From positions 1-34,977 of IMG/VR virus record IMGVR_UViG_3300010389_000058: 34,977 nucleotides of DNA; one strand, written 5' to 3'. Positions 23,087 through 32,035 of the stretch are shown in pieces. Position 1 is the first letter of the stretch. Each line of letters opens with the position of its first letter. This DNA is from a virus. Position numbers and translations under genes: made by a program. The notes below the pieces were generated by a model. That model searched no databases, had not been told where the DNA came from, and saw nothing but the letters and a program-made list of their open reading frames with translations.

Positions 23087-23742
23087 GAGAGTGTGGCAAC
23101 AAAGTTTCCGTCCATGTTTGCGATCCAAATAGAAGCAGCTCCAGTTGGTCCGCCCCCACTAGGGACCACCAAAGTGAATGAATCTGTGTCAAGAGATCCT
23201 GTATTCGCAAATCTTACGGTAGAATGTCCAGTTGTTGTAGTGCTTGCTTGAAGACTGACTGTAACTTGATCGGTTCCTGCATTTTTTACATATATGTTGA
23301 CATATCTACCACTTGTCAAATTAGAAACTTTAAATGCTAAGGTTTGGGATATAAGTTCATTAAAAGTTGTAGAGTGATGATGCATCTGTATCGTAGAAGC
23401 ATCTATAATTTGAGTTGGTGATGCATTAGAAACAGCTTGAACTCCTCCAACAATATAACTTGATGATGTTGTGAAACCAGTAACAGATAAGTTATCAACA
23501 ACTTGCAAACTATTATTGACTTCTACTGCTCTGTTCGTCGTAATACCAACTGCAGAATAATCTGGTAAGTGGTTTATACCATCTTCGATATGCCAAAGTC
23601 CGACTTCAGCGGAAACTGGGACAACACCATGATTATATTTCTCTTGAAGGAGAAGATCATAAGTCGTTTGTCCAACAGCAACGCTCACACCGTTTCTGGT
23701 GGAGGTGATTCCCGTATCGATAACGTAATAATACTGTGCCAT
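23083..23742 (-). CDS. Small tail/virion structural protein
   Basis: A 219-aa protein opening MAQYYYVIDTGITSTRNGVS, then VAVGQTTYDLLLQEKYNHGV, fibre-like repeats (VDNLSVTGFTTSSSY) and a beta-sandwich-like C-terminal half (about 120-219: IQMHHHSTTFNELISQTLAF ... RYVNIYVKNAG ... SIWIANMDGNFVATLS). A strong RBS (AGGAG 8 bases before ATG) supports the start; the stop codon lies within the -35 box of the next promoter. It closes the structural run that starts at 30374. Precise role unknown; a fibre tip or small adhesin is possible. Confidence 0.75.
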   Translation of the reverse strand: MAQYYYVIDTGITSTRNGVSVAVGQTTYDLLLQEKYNHGVVPVSAEVGLWHIEDGINHLPDYSAVGITTNRAVEVNNSLQVVDNLSVTGFTTSSSYIVGGVQAVSNASPTQIIDASTIQMHHHSTTFNELISQTLAFKVSNLTSGRYVNIYVKNAGTDQVTVSLQASTTTTGHSTVRFANTGSLDTDSFTLVVPSGGGPTGAASIWIANMDGNFVATLS

Positions 23743-23753
23743 TTTTTTATCTC

Positions 23754-24419
23754 CTACTTATTGATACTATAAATTGCGTTATCTCCTGGATAATCATTGA
23801 TGGAAGTTCCTTCATATTCTACGATGAGTTTCTCACCATCCTTTCTTTCAGCATGAACCAAATAGTAGCAGTCAATCTTTGATGCACTACCAGATCTAAT
23901 TTTGATTTGAGAACCCCATTGAATAGAATCAACAATCAAATCCTGAGATGATCCGATCTGAGTCAAAGAAACTGTGATAGTTTCAGCATCAACAAGACCT
24001 TTCCAATACTCTGGTAGTTGAATAGTATTTGAATCTGTCAATCTACCTCTAAAATAAACACCAGACTCTGGTCCTTCTAAGCAAACATGACGAAGACGAT
24101 ATCCTTCTTTAGTTGGATGAGGAATATCGAATGGTTTTCTAGTGGTCAGAGTAATACCAGACGCAGTGACCTGAGATGCTGTTACTGATCCAGATATGTT
24201 AATATTTCCAGTTCCTGTAATACCAGGAGAATTTATTTTAAGTCCATCAATCTGTGCTGTTGCATGATACCATGGTGGACATGCATCCTCTGGATAACTT
24301 CCTTCATCAGCTTGTCCTTTAAAAATATAATCATATCTTGGAGAACCCGATCCCCAAGTTGGATAATCATTACAATCTTTACCGGGAGGTATATCCCTTT
24401 GTACAAATTCATCTGCCAT
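23754..24419 (-). CDS. Structural protein with FDIPHPTKEG domain, paralogue 2
   Basis: A 221-aa protein. Residues about 95-215 carry the domain KPFDIPHPTKEGYRLRHVCL, EGPESGVYFRGR, LPEYWKGLVDAETITVSL and a C-terminal GEKLIVEYEG...DYPGD. The same domain ends the neighbouring 260-aa protein, so the two are tandem paralogues. The HP-x-K-x-RLRHxCxEGPExxVYxRG signature is found at the end of various phage and giant-virus fibre-like proteins, often near endosialidase-type chaperone tails. The N-terminal 90 residues are unrelated and Pro/Asp-rich. A ribosome site (GAGAGG) lies in the end of the upstream gene, 2 bases apart, so coupling is likely. Confidence 0.78.
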   Translation of the reverse strand: MADEFVQRDIPPGKDCNDYPTWGSGSPRYDYIFKGQADEGSYPEDACPPWYHATAQIDGLKINSPGITGTGNINISGSVTASQVTASGITLTTRKPFDIPHPTKEGYRLRHVCLEGPESGVYFRGRLTDSNTIQLPEYWKGLVDAETITVSLTQIGSSQDLIVDSIQWGSQIKIRSGSASKIDCYYLVHAERKDGEKLIVEYEGTSINDYPGDNAIYSINK

Positions 24420-24421
24420 AA

Positions 24422-25204
24422 TTAACCTCTCTTATCGTAGTGATATCCAGAAACAGAATACTCATCATTATTTCCTGGATAATCTGCTGGAGTCTCACCT
24501 TCATATTCTGGGATGAGCCTTTCTCCATCAGCTCTTGTTCCGTATATATGATAAAAGCAGTTGATGGGCATTCCACCTTGTGCTTGGAGATAAACTTTCT
24601 CCTCATCAATTCTTTTTACAATCACATCCTGATGTGCTCCAATAGGAGTAAGATTAACTGTGATTGTTGTCCAGTCAACTAACTTTTTCCAATATGTAGG
24701 AAGAAGAATCTCATTCTTGTTCGTAACTCTCCCACGAACATATACATCATTTGATGGACCTTCAGGACAAGTATGCCTCAATCTCCAACCTTCTTTGGTT
24801 GGGTGAGGAATATCAAAGTTCTTCTTTGCAGCAAGAATATGTCCTCCGCAATTAGAGATTACATGACCTTGTGCTACTAAATTTTGTCCTACCTGTAAGT
24901 TATCATTGGTATCAACCTTTCCCATAAAGGCAGCAGAACCTGATACTGCAAAAGAATATGGGTTATTAATACCAAAACAAAGAGCACCAGGAATGATTGG
25001 TGTAGGAGCATCACTATTTGTCTGAGGTGCAACCATCAAAGTTGCATAAGGAATAGGATATGTGGTTGGATTACCAATTACAACTGGACCTTCAAGTCCA
25101 GCAGATCCATTTACTCTGGTAGCACCTTCACCAATAGCAGGAAAGATACCAGTTCCACATTTTAATTGCCCACCAACATTAGCGTCGTCTAAATTGAATG
25201 ACAT
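24422..25204 (-). CDS. Structural protein with FDIPHPTKEG domain, paralogue 1
   Basis: A 260-aa protein. The N-terminal half (about 1-130) contains fibre-like segments (GPVVIGNPTTYPIPYATLMV, GSAAFMGKVDTNDNLQVGQN). Residues about 135-255 hold the domain KNFDIPHPTKEGWRLRHTCP, EGPSNDVYVRGR, LPTYWKKLVDWTTITVNL and GERLIPEYEGETPADYPG shared with the next gene. An RBS (AAGGAG 8 bases before ATG) supports the start. It follows the spike-like gene by 10 bases. The domain may be a C-terminal assembly or trimerisation unit. Role inferred from repeats and context. Confidence 0.78.
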   Translation of the reverse strand: MSFNLDDANVGGQLKCGTGIFPAIGEGATRVNGSAGLEGPVVIGNPTTYPIPYATLMVAPQTNSDAPTPIIPGALCFGINNPYSFAVSGSAAFMGKVDTNDNLQVGQNLVAQGHVISNCGGHILAAKKNFDIPHPTKEGWRLRHTCPEGPSNDVYVRGRVTNKNEILLPTYWKKLVDWTTITVNLTPIGAHQDVIVKRIDEEKVYLQAQGGMPINCFYHIYGTRADGERLIPEYEGETPADYPGNNDEYSVSGYHYDKRG

Positions 25205-25214
25205 TTATTACTCC

Positions 25215-25835
25215 TTATGTTTGATTTTGTTCTTGCTGATATCTTTGACCACCAACCTTAGAATCTTTAATTGCACATGCATCAGTCACTCCACTAACTA
25301 TCGATCCATAAATTTTAAGACAACTATTACCAACCACCTCAGTAACACCAGAAGACACAAGTTTGCTAAGGCTTTTTGAGTTGAGTAATATTTTTTTTGC
25401 TTCTCCACTGATAGTTTCAGTGGCAACCATTTTTATATTACCTTTGTCAGTTGTACCACCAGTAGCAGTTAATTCAATGTCCGTTGCTTGTAATCTTATT
25501 TTACCATTTCTGGCAACAATGTCAATATTGCCATTCTTGGCAACAATCATTACAGTATCCTGCGATTCCTCATTGGCACTTCCAGCCTCAACTTGAAAGT
25601 TACCAGGTCCCATGAAGGTAGTCCACCCTTTCCTCTGCCCATCCCCATCCATAGACATAAAGTGCTCACCATCTTTGGTCTGCAACATCACTGAGGATGT
25701 TACATCAGCAGGTTTATGAATCTGCCCAAAACAAATCGACCCATGATCATTTCCATAACTGGTAGCAGTATAATTCTTTTTTAAATTACTGCCCTTACCT
25801 GACCTATCAACATCAGTATTTCTTGCGGTTGCCAT
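25215..25835 (-). CDS. Beta-helical spike-like protein (gp5 C-terminal type)
   Basis: A 206-aa protein. Residues about 85-170 show short alternating repeats of the kind NGNIDIVARNGKIRLQATDI, GNIKMVATETISG and VVGNSCLKIYGSIVSG, spaced roughly 8 residues, as in the triple-stranded beta-helix of gp5/VgrG needles. The N-terminus (SICFGQIHKPADVTSS ... HFMSMDGDGQRKG) resembles the strand that leads into such helices. In T4 the needle is part of gp5; here the OB-fold hub protein (30410-32029) lacks it, so this gene could supply the spike as a separate chain. That split is inferred. It ends GGQRYQQEQNQT. Confidence 0.65.
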   Translation of the reverse strand: MATARNTDVDRSGKGSNLKKNYTATSYGNDHGSICFGQIHKPADVTSSVMLQTKDGEHFMSMDGDGQRKGWTTFMGPGNFQVEAGSANEESQDTVMIVAKNGNIDIVARNGKIRLQATDIELTATGGTTDKGNIKMVATETISGEAKKILLNSKSLSKLVSSGVTEVVGNSCLKIYGSIVSGVTDACAIKDSKVGGQRYQQEQNQT

Positions 25836-25868
25836 CTCTAAGATTTTAGGTATGAACTATTTAACATA

Positions 25869-28800
25869 TCAAATGAGATTATTGGGTGTACCAGGAAGGT
25901 TGAGACGTGGATCATTATTGGTAACATCCGTACCCTGTCTAAGGATTGCAGAAGGTCTTGTGGTAACTTCACCATCGATGCTCTCCTGAAGAGTTGCATA
26001 AACTGGAATGAGTTTTCCAACTGTTTCGTAAACTCCAGCATAGAGTTGACCATCTTTTGAGAAGACAGATCCATAATATGGTTTACCATTAACATATCCA
26101 GTTTGTTTAAGACCAACCAAATCAGTAACCTGAAGAATGTCTTGATCAGGAAGAACATCTTCAGGAACAATCACAGGAGTAAACATAGGTCTACCTCTAA
26201 ATCCAACACCTGTTCTTGATGGCATTGTAATATTTGGATACTCAGTAAATCCGTAAAGATTATCTGGGACAATGACACTCTCAACAGTTCCAAAAGGACC
26301 TAAGACAGGAACAAGAGGGGTTCCATTCACAAGGACTCTATCTTCTGGACTATAGTTAATTCCTTTTGCATCAGGTACAATTGCATCAAGAACAAGAGTT
26401 ACTGGATATCCTGTTCCTGCTGGTTGTGGATATGAATTTCCAGGATCTAAGATTTCACAGTCAACAACAACACCTTTACCTTTGATCTCTTTTGGACAAG
26501 GTGGAGGAATCATGATTGCAGATATTCCAACTGGATTAGTCTTCCAAGAAAATGAATCTCCAAAAACAGTAACTTCTTTTGCGATTTTTAAGGCAAATCC
26601 TATTGGATTGTTCCCATTCAACACGTTCGTAGATTGTGCTCCATTTGTACAAACCACTTTAACTTCACGGTTTCCAGCAGAAATCTCTGCATATGAAACT
26701 TGAGGATCTCCTCTAAAAGATCTTGATTCTTTTATCAATTGTCCATCAATATAAAGTTCACCTATATTATCTGCTTGGAAAAGCACTTTGTATCTACCAT
26801 TTTCAAAGAAATTGACATTACTCCAAGTGAAAGTAAACGATGCACTCGCAATTGCTGGATTGTCCTCATCAATTGGAGGAACAAAGGGAGAAATTGAGTT
26901 TTTCTGCATAAAACTTGACCAGTTTGCTGCAGTCGTTGGAGAATTTATTTGGAATAATTCTGGTCCACTATAAGTTATTCCATTTTTTGTAATATTAGTT
27001 GATGATACTGTTGGATTAGTAATTTGAGTGGTCGTAGTTTGATTAGTAGTGGTTTCTTTTTGCCAAACTGCTATACCAAACCTTTGACTTGACTCAGGAT
27101 GATAAGATCCTAAAGTTAATCTTGTATTTGAATCCCATTCAATATAATTTGTATATGGATCCGTATCATTCCAATCCCCACCACTTCTAATTTGTTTTCC
27201 CTTATAGTAAGTTCCTTCACTGTATTTGTGGAATGATGCATCATCTGGTATTGTTACTGTTCCAGAACTACGACCAGTGCCAGATGTGGGAGGAACAAAA
27301 GCGTCATCTACACGAACCCATTCTTCTGTTTGAGTTTCTGTAGTTGTCTCTGTGACTACTGGTTGGGGTGGTGGTGGTGTAGTAATCCAATCCTGTGTGT
27401 TAAAAACTTTTTTATCAATTTTGTTTCTCTTTGCAGTATCTTTGTTTTCAACTTCAACCGTTATAGTATGAGAACCCTCTTCCAAAAAGAATTTTTTCAA
27501 CGGTGGAGAAGTTGTTCTAAATCCAGATAAACTTGTCACATCACCCGAAAACTTAGCACCAGTAAAATAACCTCCCTGTAAAATTACGTTACCATCAACA
27601 AGGATTCTACCCCCATTATCAACAGCTCCTTTAAGGGCATAAAATCCTCTATAAGGTGCTTCAAAATTCCAAGTATTTGAATAGATAATTCCACCACCAT
27701 CAGTATTGGGAGTTGCCAAAGGAGGGATAGGTGAGATTGCAAACCTATTCATAAACTTAGACCAAGATTGTGTTCCGTCTTCATATATGTGTGTTACTGG
27801 CCACCATTTTTCAGTAGCAGCTGGAAATCTTGTTGTCCAAATAGGATTGTTAGGACATCTACCCTCAGACTGAAGAGTAGGTTCTTGTGGGATGGGTGGC
27901 AGTGGTGCATCAATGGTAAAAGCAGCACCCATAGGGTTTTCATTAAAAGACCTTGCAGATACTCTATTTTGTTCAGATTCAGCAAGAGCAATGTTGATTG
28001 CTAATGCCATTGGATTGATCCCTTTTACAGATCCTTTTTGCTGGTTTTTTATTTTTTTAATAAACAGTTCACCATTTGTATCAGATCCACCAGTATCCAA
28101 GAATTGAATACTATTATTCTTGACTCTTGGATCCCCAACTCCACTTGATGCACCAAAAACTTGGACAAGATATTCTTTTCCAGCCTCAAAAGTTGCAGAT
28201 CCTGTAATAGTTTCCTTTTCTTTGTATCCATTACCAGATCTTGTTCTGGATAGTGTAACAGACTCATTAGAACCTTTTCCTATTTTTACTCTACCCAAAG
28301 AATCACCAGCAACTCTTGGATTGTCGTCCATCTTTAACGAAAATTCAATGGTCGCAGTTCCAGATCCATCAACAACCATATAAAGTTCACTACCCCTTCT
28401 TACAAATCTGGCAGAAACATTTGATGCTTCACCTTCAGCACCGAAAGCAAAGTTTCCTCCTGGTTTTTGATATAACTCTGCTCTAATTCTATACTGTCCC
28501 TTCTTAAAAAACTTAGTATAAGTACTCTTTCCAGTTCCTTTATTAGTACCCTCAACAAAACCATTTTTCTCAATGATAACTTCATCACCACCTTGCTCTA
28601 CTGAAATGAGACCATTACCAATTCCAGCTGCACCAGAACCTTCACGGTTACCAATATACAAAGTTACGTTATCATCGACTTCAACTTCGATGTTATAATT
28701 TCCATCACTTGGGAAATTAACATGCTCCCAACGAATTACATGAGTTCCTGAGTATGGATTTCCCTCTAATGGTTTGGTAGTGTTAAAAGGACAGACACCA

Positions 28801-30374
28801 TATTCATTAAGAAACCCCCCTCTACCATAAACATTAGTTCTCCAAAGTTTTCTATCTGCTTTGTTTAGATAGTCAACAGTATTAAATATTTTTTTAGAAC
28901 TTTGTTGTGAAGATCCGCCTGGAGAATTAAATAAATCGATCTTGATTCTATGCACACCCTCTTTAATCGTCTTTTTGAGAGTATCCTTTGGTTGTATGTT
29001 GCGTGCATTAAGTCCACCAAATAGACTAGTTGAAATAAGAAGTTCATTATCAAGATATAGTTTTGCAACATTATCTGCCATGCCACGAAAGACATACTCT
29101 CCAGTATAAGGAAAGTTTTCTTCCCATTCCATAGTTGCTACACGTCCAGCATAGTCACTGCCACGAACATTTGACTCTGGGACAGGAGCAACTGCATACT
29201 GATTCATCCAGTCCGACCATCCATGATCCTCTGTTACTCCAGCATCTTCTCTTCGTTTTCTAAAACCTGCATCAGTAACATTGTGAATAACATTAGAGGT
29301 TTTATCTCCAAAAGTAACTGAAAGTGGTTTTTCCTTTCTTGTATGCCAAAAAGGATTAATTCCTTGTGCTAAGAAGTCTTGATACTTTTGAATCTCAATT
29401 CCAATTGGATCTTGTGCAAAGGTTGCGAAAAGATTGGGGTCCCATTCACCAAGATTTTCTCCATTGGGTCCAAATCTAGAACCATATCCTGATAGTTCCC
29501 CTCCAGGTGGAGTTAAATCATAAACTTCAAAGTCTTCTTCTTGATCAAAATACTGAACTGTTGGTGCAACTTCTCCAATAGAAAGTTTAAGAACAGCACC
29601 AGATCCTCTTCTACAAGTATCATATATTGTTGCCTTAGGGGGAAATCTGTATCCAAATCCACCTCTTACAAGGTCACATGCAAGCAAGGAACCATCAGAC
29701 CCAAAGATAGGATTTGCTGCGGCACCTACACCACCCCCACCACTAATGTAAATGCCTCCAACACAATCATTAGTTCCACCAGTTTTAGCTTCAAAACCTC
29801 CAACCGAATCTGTTTTTAATACTATTCCACCATCTGCTCCACACAAGACTGGTTGACCATTAATTTCAAGAGGTTCTCCCCCAACATATACTTGATCTCC
29901 ACCATTTCCACCAACAGTTACAATGGATCCACCTTTAGCACCACACTTTACTTCATTCTTTCCAGCCATTAAAGGAACACCACCGGCAGTGACTTTCGTA
30001 CCACCAGTTCCACCACAAGTTATAGGTAATCCACCTCTACCATCAAGTGTAACTGATTTTCCACCACAAGCTATTAGAGTTCCACCTGAAGGATAGGTTA
30101 TCGTTTCTCCAGGAACCAATCCTCGTATACCATCACAAGTTCCAGAAGCATTTTTATCTGGAGTAATATCATCTGGTGTTAAGTTATTGACCTCATTAAT
30201 TGTTAAATATCTAACTCTATCTCTTGTCTCAAGAATAAAAACCGATCCAGGATTTAAGGATGCATATACATTAGCATCATAAATGCTAGCGTTTTTAATC
30301 AAACCTCTATCAGGATCAATATAACTAACCCTGATATCATTCTTTGTTGCTGGTCCAAAAATGTTGAACGACAT
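25869..30374 (-). CDS. Giant virion structural protein with three PA14-like units
   Basis: A 1501-aa protein. An N-terminal domain (1-90, MSFNIFGPATKNDIRVSYID) precedes a Gly/Cys-rich repeat zone (about 95-230: GGTLIACGGKSVTLDGRGG, PITCGGTGGTKVTAGG). Three copies of a unit then follow near residues 385, 870 and 1150: a WSxxM motif (WSDWMNQYAVAPVP, WSKFMNRFAISPIP, WSSFMQKNSISPFVP), then a YTGEYVFRGMADNVAKLYLD-type strand pair like the PA14 sugar-binding fold. Further beta domains lie between them. It is a likely tail or baseplate-decoration protein. A late promoter (AATAAATA) lies 29 bases before the ATG, overlapping the end of the gp5-like gene. The position next to the hub and spike suggests the baseplate region. 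Confidence 0.82.
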   Translation of the reverse strand: MSFNIFGPATKNDIRVSYIDPDRGLIKNASIYDANVYASLNPGSVFILETRDRVRYLTINEVNNLTPDDITPDKNASGTCDGIRGLVPGETITYPSGGTLIACGGKSVTLDGRGGLPITCGGTGGTKVTAGGVPLMAGKNEVKCGAKGGSIVTVGGNGGDQVYVGGEPLEINGQPVLCGADGGIVLKTDSVGGFEAKTGGTNDCVGGIYISGGGGVGAAANPIFGSDGSLLACDLVRGGFGYRFPPKATIYDTCRRGSGAVLKLSIGEVAPTVQYFDQEEDFEVYDLTPPGGELSGYGSRFGPNGENLGEWDPNLFATFAQDPIGIEIQKYQDFLAQGINPFWHTRKEKPLSVTFGDKTSNVIHNVTDAGFRKRREDAGVTEDHGWSDWMNQYAVAPVPESNVRGSDYAGRVATMEWEENFPYTGEYVFRGMADNVAKLYLDNELLISTSLFGGLNARNIQPKDTLKKTIKEGVHRIKIDLFNSPGGSSQQSSKKIFNTVDYLNKADRKLWRTNVYGRGGFLNEYGVCPFNTTKPLEGNPYSGTHVIRWEHVNFPSDGNYNIEVEVDDNVTLYIGNREGSGAAGIGNGLISVEQGGDEVIIEKNGFVEGTNKGTGKSTYTKFFKKGQYRIRAELYQKPGGNFAFGAEGEASNVSARFVRRGSELYMVVDGSGTATIEFSLKMDDNPRVAGDSLGRVKIGKGSNESVTLSRTRSGNGYKEKETITGSATFEAGKEYLVQVFGASSGVGDPRVKNNSIQFLDTGGSDTNGELFIKKIKNQQKGSVKGINPMALAINIALAESEQNRVSARSFNENPMGAAFTIDAPLPPIPQEPTLQSEGRCPNNPIWTTRFPAATEKWWPVTHIYEDGTQSWSKFMNRFAISPIPPLATPNTDGGGIIYSNTWNFEAPYRGFYALKGAVDNGGRILVDGNVILQGGYFTGAKFSGDVTSLSGFRTTSPPLKKFFLEEGSHTITVEVENKDTAKRNKIDKKVFNTQDWITTPPPPQPVVTETTTETQTEEWVRVDDAFVPPTSGTGRSSGTVTIPDDASFHKYSEGTYYKGKQIRSGGDWNDTDPYTNYIEWDSNTRLTLGSYHPESSQRFGIAVWQKETTTNQTTTTQITNPTVSSTNITKNGITYSGPELFQINSPTTAANWSSFMQKNSISPFVPPIDEDNPAIASASFTFTWSNVNFFENGRYKVLFQADNIGELYIDGQLIKESRSFRGDPQVSYAEISAGNREVKVVCTNGAQSTNVLNGNNPIGFALKIAKEVTVFGDSFSWKTNPVGISAIMIPPPCPKEIKGKGVVVDCEILDPGNSYPQPAGTGYPVTLVLDAIVPDAKGINYSPEDRVLVNGTPLVPVLGPFGTVESVIVPDNLYGFTEYPNITMPSRTGVGFRGRPMFTPVIVPEDVLPDQDILQVTDLVGLKQTGYVNGKPYYGSVFSKDGQLYAGVYETVGKLIPVYATLQESIDGEVTTRPSAILRQGTDVTNNDPRLNLPGTPNNLI

Positions 30375-30403
30375 TATAGATTATATTTTGTCTTCATATG
30401 GTG

Positions 30404-30411
30404 TATTTATT
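30404..30411 (-). promoter_or_regulatory. T4-type late promoter (AATAAATA)
   Basis: AATAAATA on the minus strand lies 29 bases upstream of the 1501-aa gene. It overlaps the stop codon of the gp5-like gene (TAATAAATA). Confidence 0.6.
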
Positions 30412-32029
30412 ATATTCCAGAGAATGGTGCGATTGGTCCAACATTTCTACCAACATAAGGAAGTCCTGCTTCAACTCTTTTGTCTTCTGGATTATATTCA
30501 AGAGGAGGTTCTGCTTTGGTTGGTTCAACGTAGGGTTCAGATGGAGGTGCTGGTGCTGCAGGTTGCGTTTCTACACCATCAGCAACTGATTTCTCACTCG
30601 GAGTTGCTGCTGGTGGTGTAGAATCTCCACCAGAACAGAAAGTATATATGTCAGAAACTGCAACGTTTGGTGTCAACTCACATCCAAAAACATTCAGTTT
30701 AATATTTGTAAAAGAAAGTGCTGAAGTCAAACTACCACTAATATCTGGAATCAGATTTTGAATATCACTTATATACCCTTCAATACCAGCAAGCATCTCA
30801 TTCATATCCTCCAGATATGCATTCAAATTATCTATTAAGTTATTGTTTGCACTATCAATCTCTCCCTGTGAAGATGCAATTACCTGAGAGGTAATAGATT
30901 CGGCATAACACATAGGAACGATAGGATTTGTTGGTGATCCTACTATTGGATCACCATTTTCAATTGCATCTAAAACATCTTGCTCTAATTGGTCTGGATT
31001 GATGGCATCATTAAGAGCACCTTCAATCTTTTCACAAAGACCCTCCATCATTTTATTATATAAACACAAAATAAGTTCTGTAAGAACTTGTTTCATATCA
31101 GCAAACTGATATCTTTGACTGGATGGAAGTGCTGCAACAACAGCATTCAATCCCTTGTTCAATTCTTTCATCACATACTCCATGATCTTATCAAAGATAA
31201 TCTTCATGTATTTGGCAATCTCACATGCTATATCATTAATAATTCTTTGAATCTCATCAACTACGTTTGAAACAGCATCAATATAACTTTGCAGAGCCTG
31301 AAGATATGAATCAATCTTTTTAATAAGATTATCAATAGCAGTTTGAATTCCTTTCAGTGCAGACTGAACAAGTTGATCTGGATCTGGTTTTAATAATACA
31401 ACCTTTTCTTCACACTTTGCTTGTCTCTTTGTATCAGCAGCAGTAGTTTGGTGAACACCATCTGCATTCTCATTAGTTGCACCAGACTGTCCTGGTGGTG
31501 GTTGAGTGACACCTAAGTCACTATCTGGTGGAGTTTCTCTTGCAGATCCCTCCTTCTCTTTTGTCCCATCAGAGTATCCACTCTTCGCAATACTTCCTGG
31601 TTGAGTATCTGTAACAGAATTATCAACAGTACTGTTCTTTTGAGATAATGTTGTTTGGGAATTGTTGCCAAGTATTCCCATGATAACAGGAACTTGTCTT
31701 TCTTGACCATCAAGAAAGAATCCAAACACCATATTTCCTTGACGGATTTGTGGAGTTTGTTTTGCACCTGCCTGTCCACCACCAGCAGTCACAGGATACA
31801 TTACCTGTGCCCAGGGCAATTGATCAGATGGGATTGTATCCTCACCTTGATCATGTAGACCAATGATTCTTACTTTATATCTTCTGCCCCATCCAGGAAT
31901 ACTATTTTTATCGTCATACTTTCCTGAGTGAATATTATCTCTCCACGTTGAGTCGTCAGGGATCTGACCAACCCACCAAGGAAAAGATGATCCAAGGAAA
32001 CCAGGATTAAATAGTGTTCCTCCTTCCAT
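30410..32029 (-). CDS. 5: Baseplate central hub protein, gp5-like OB-fold without lysozyme
   Basis: A 539-aa protein. Residues about 15-125 match the gp5 OB-fold of T4: WWVGQIPDDSTWRDN, WGRRYKVRIIGLHDQGEDTI, LPWAQVMYPVTAG, QGNMVFGFFLDGQERQVPVI MGILG, in the same order as T4 gp5 (WFVG, GRVRVRVVGLHP, EKLPWMSVIQPIT). There is no lysozyme domain after it. Instead comes an acidic linker, a long helical/coiled-coil segment (about 205-440, including DNLIKKIDSYLQALQSYIDA and KYMKIIFDKIMEYVMKELNK), and a Pro-rich tail ending NVGPIAPFSGI. It acts at the hub of the contractile tail. It lies 6 bases after cp12 and near the hub-like gene, consistent with a baseplate operon. Confidence 0.85.
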   Translation of the reverse strand: MEGGTLFNPGFLGSSFPWWVGQIPDDSTWRDNIHSGKYDDKNSIPGWGRRYKVRIIGLHDQGEDTIPSDQLPWAQVMYPVTAGGGQAGAKQTPQIRQGNMVFGFFLDGQERQVPVIMGILGNNSQTTLSQKNSTVDNSVTDTQPGSIAKSGYSDGTKEKEGSARETPPDSDLGVTQPPPGQSGATNENADGVHQTTAADTKRQAKCEEKVVLLKPDPDQLVQSALKGIQTAIDNLIKKIDSYLQALQSYIDAVSNVVDEIQRIINDIACEIAKYMKIIFDKIMEYVMKELNKGLNAVVAALPSSQRYQFADMKQVLTELILCLYNKMMEGLCEKIEGALNDAINPDQLEQDVLDAIENGDPIVGSPTNPIVPMCYAESITSQVIASSQGEIDSANNNLIDNLNAYLEDMNEMLAGIEGYISDIQNLIPDISGSLTSALSFTNIKLNVFGCELTPNVAVSDIYTFCSGGDSTPPAATPSEKSVADGVETQPAAPAPPSEPYVEPTKAEPPLEYNPEDKRVEAGLPYVGRNVGPIAPFSGI

Positions 32030-32035
32030 TAACCA

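Noticed and set aside
30410-32029. Lysozyme domain in the gp5-like protein
   Set aside because: After the OB-fold there is an acidic linker and long helices; no E-x8-D/C-x5-T lysozyme pattern is visible.
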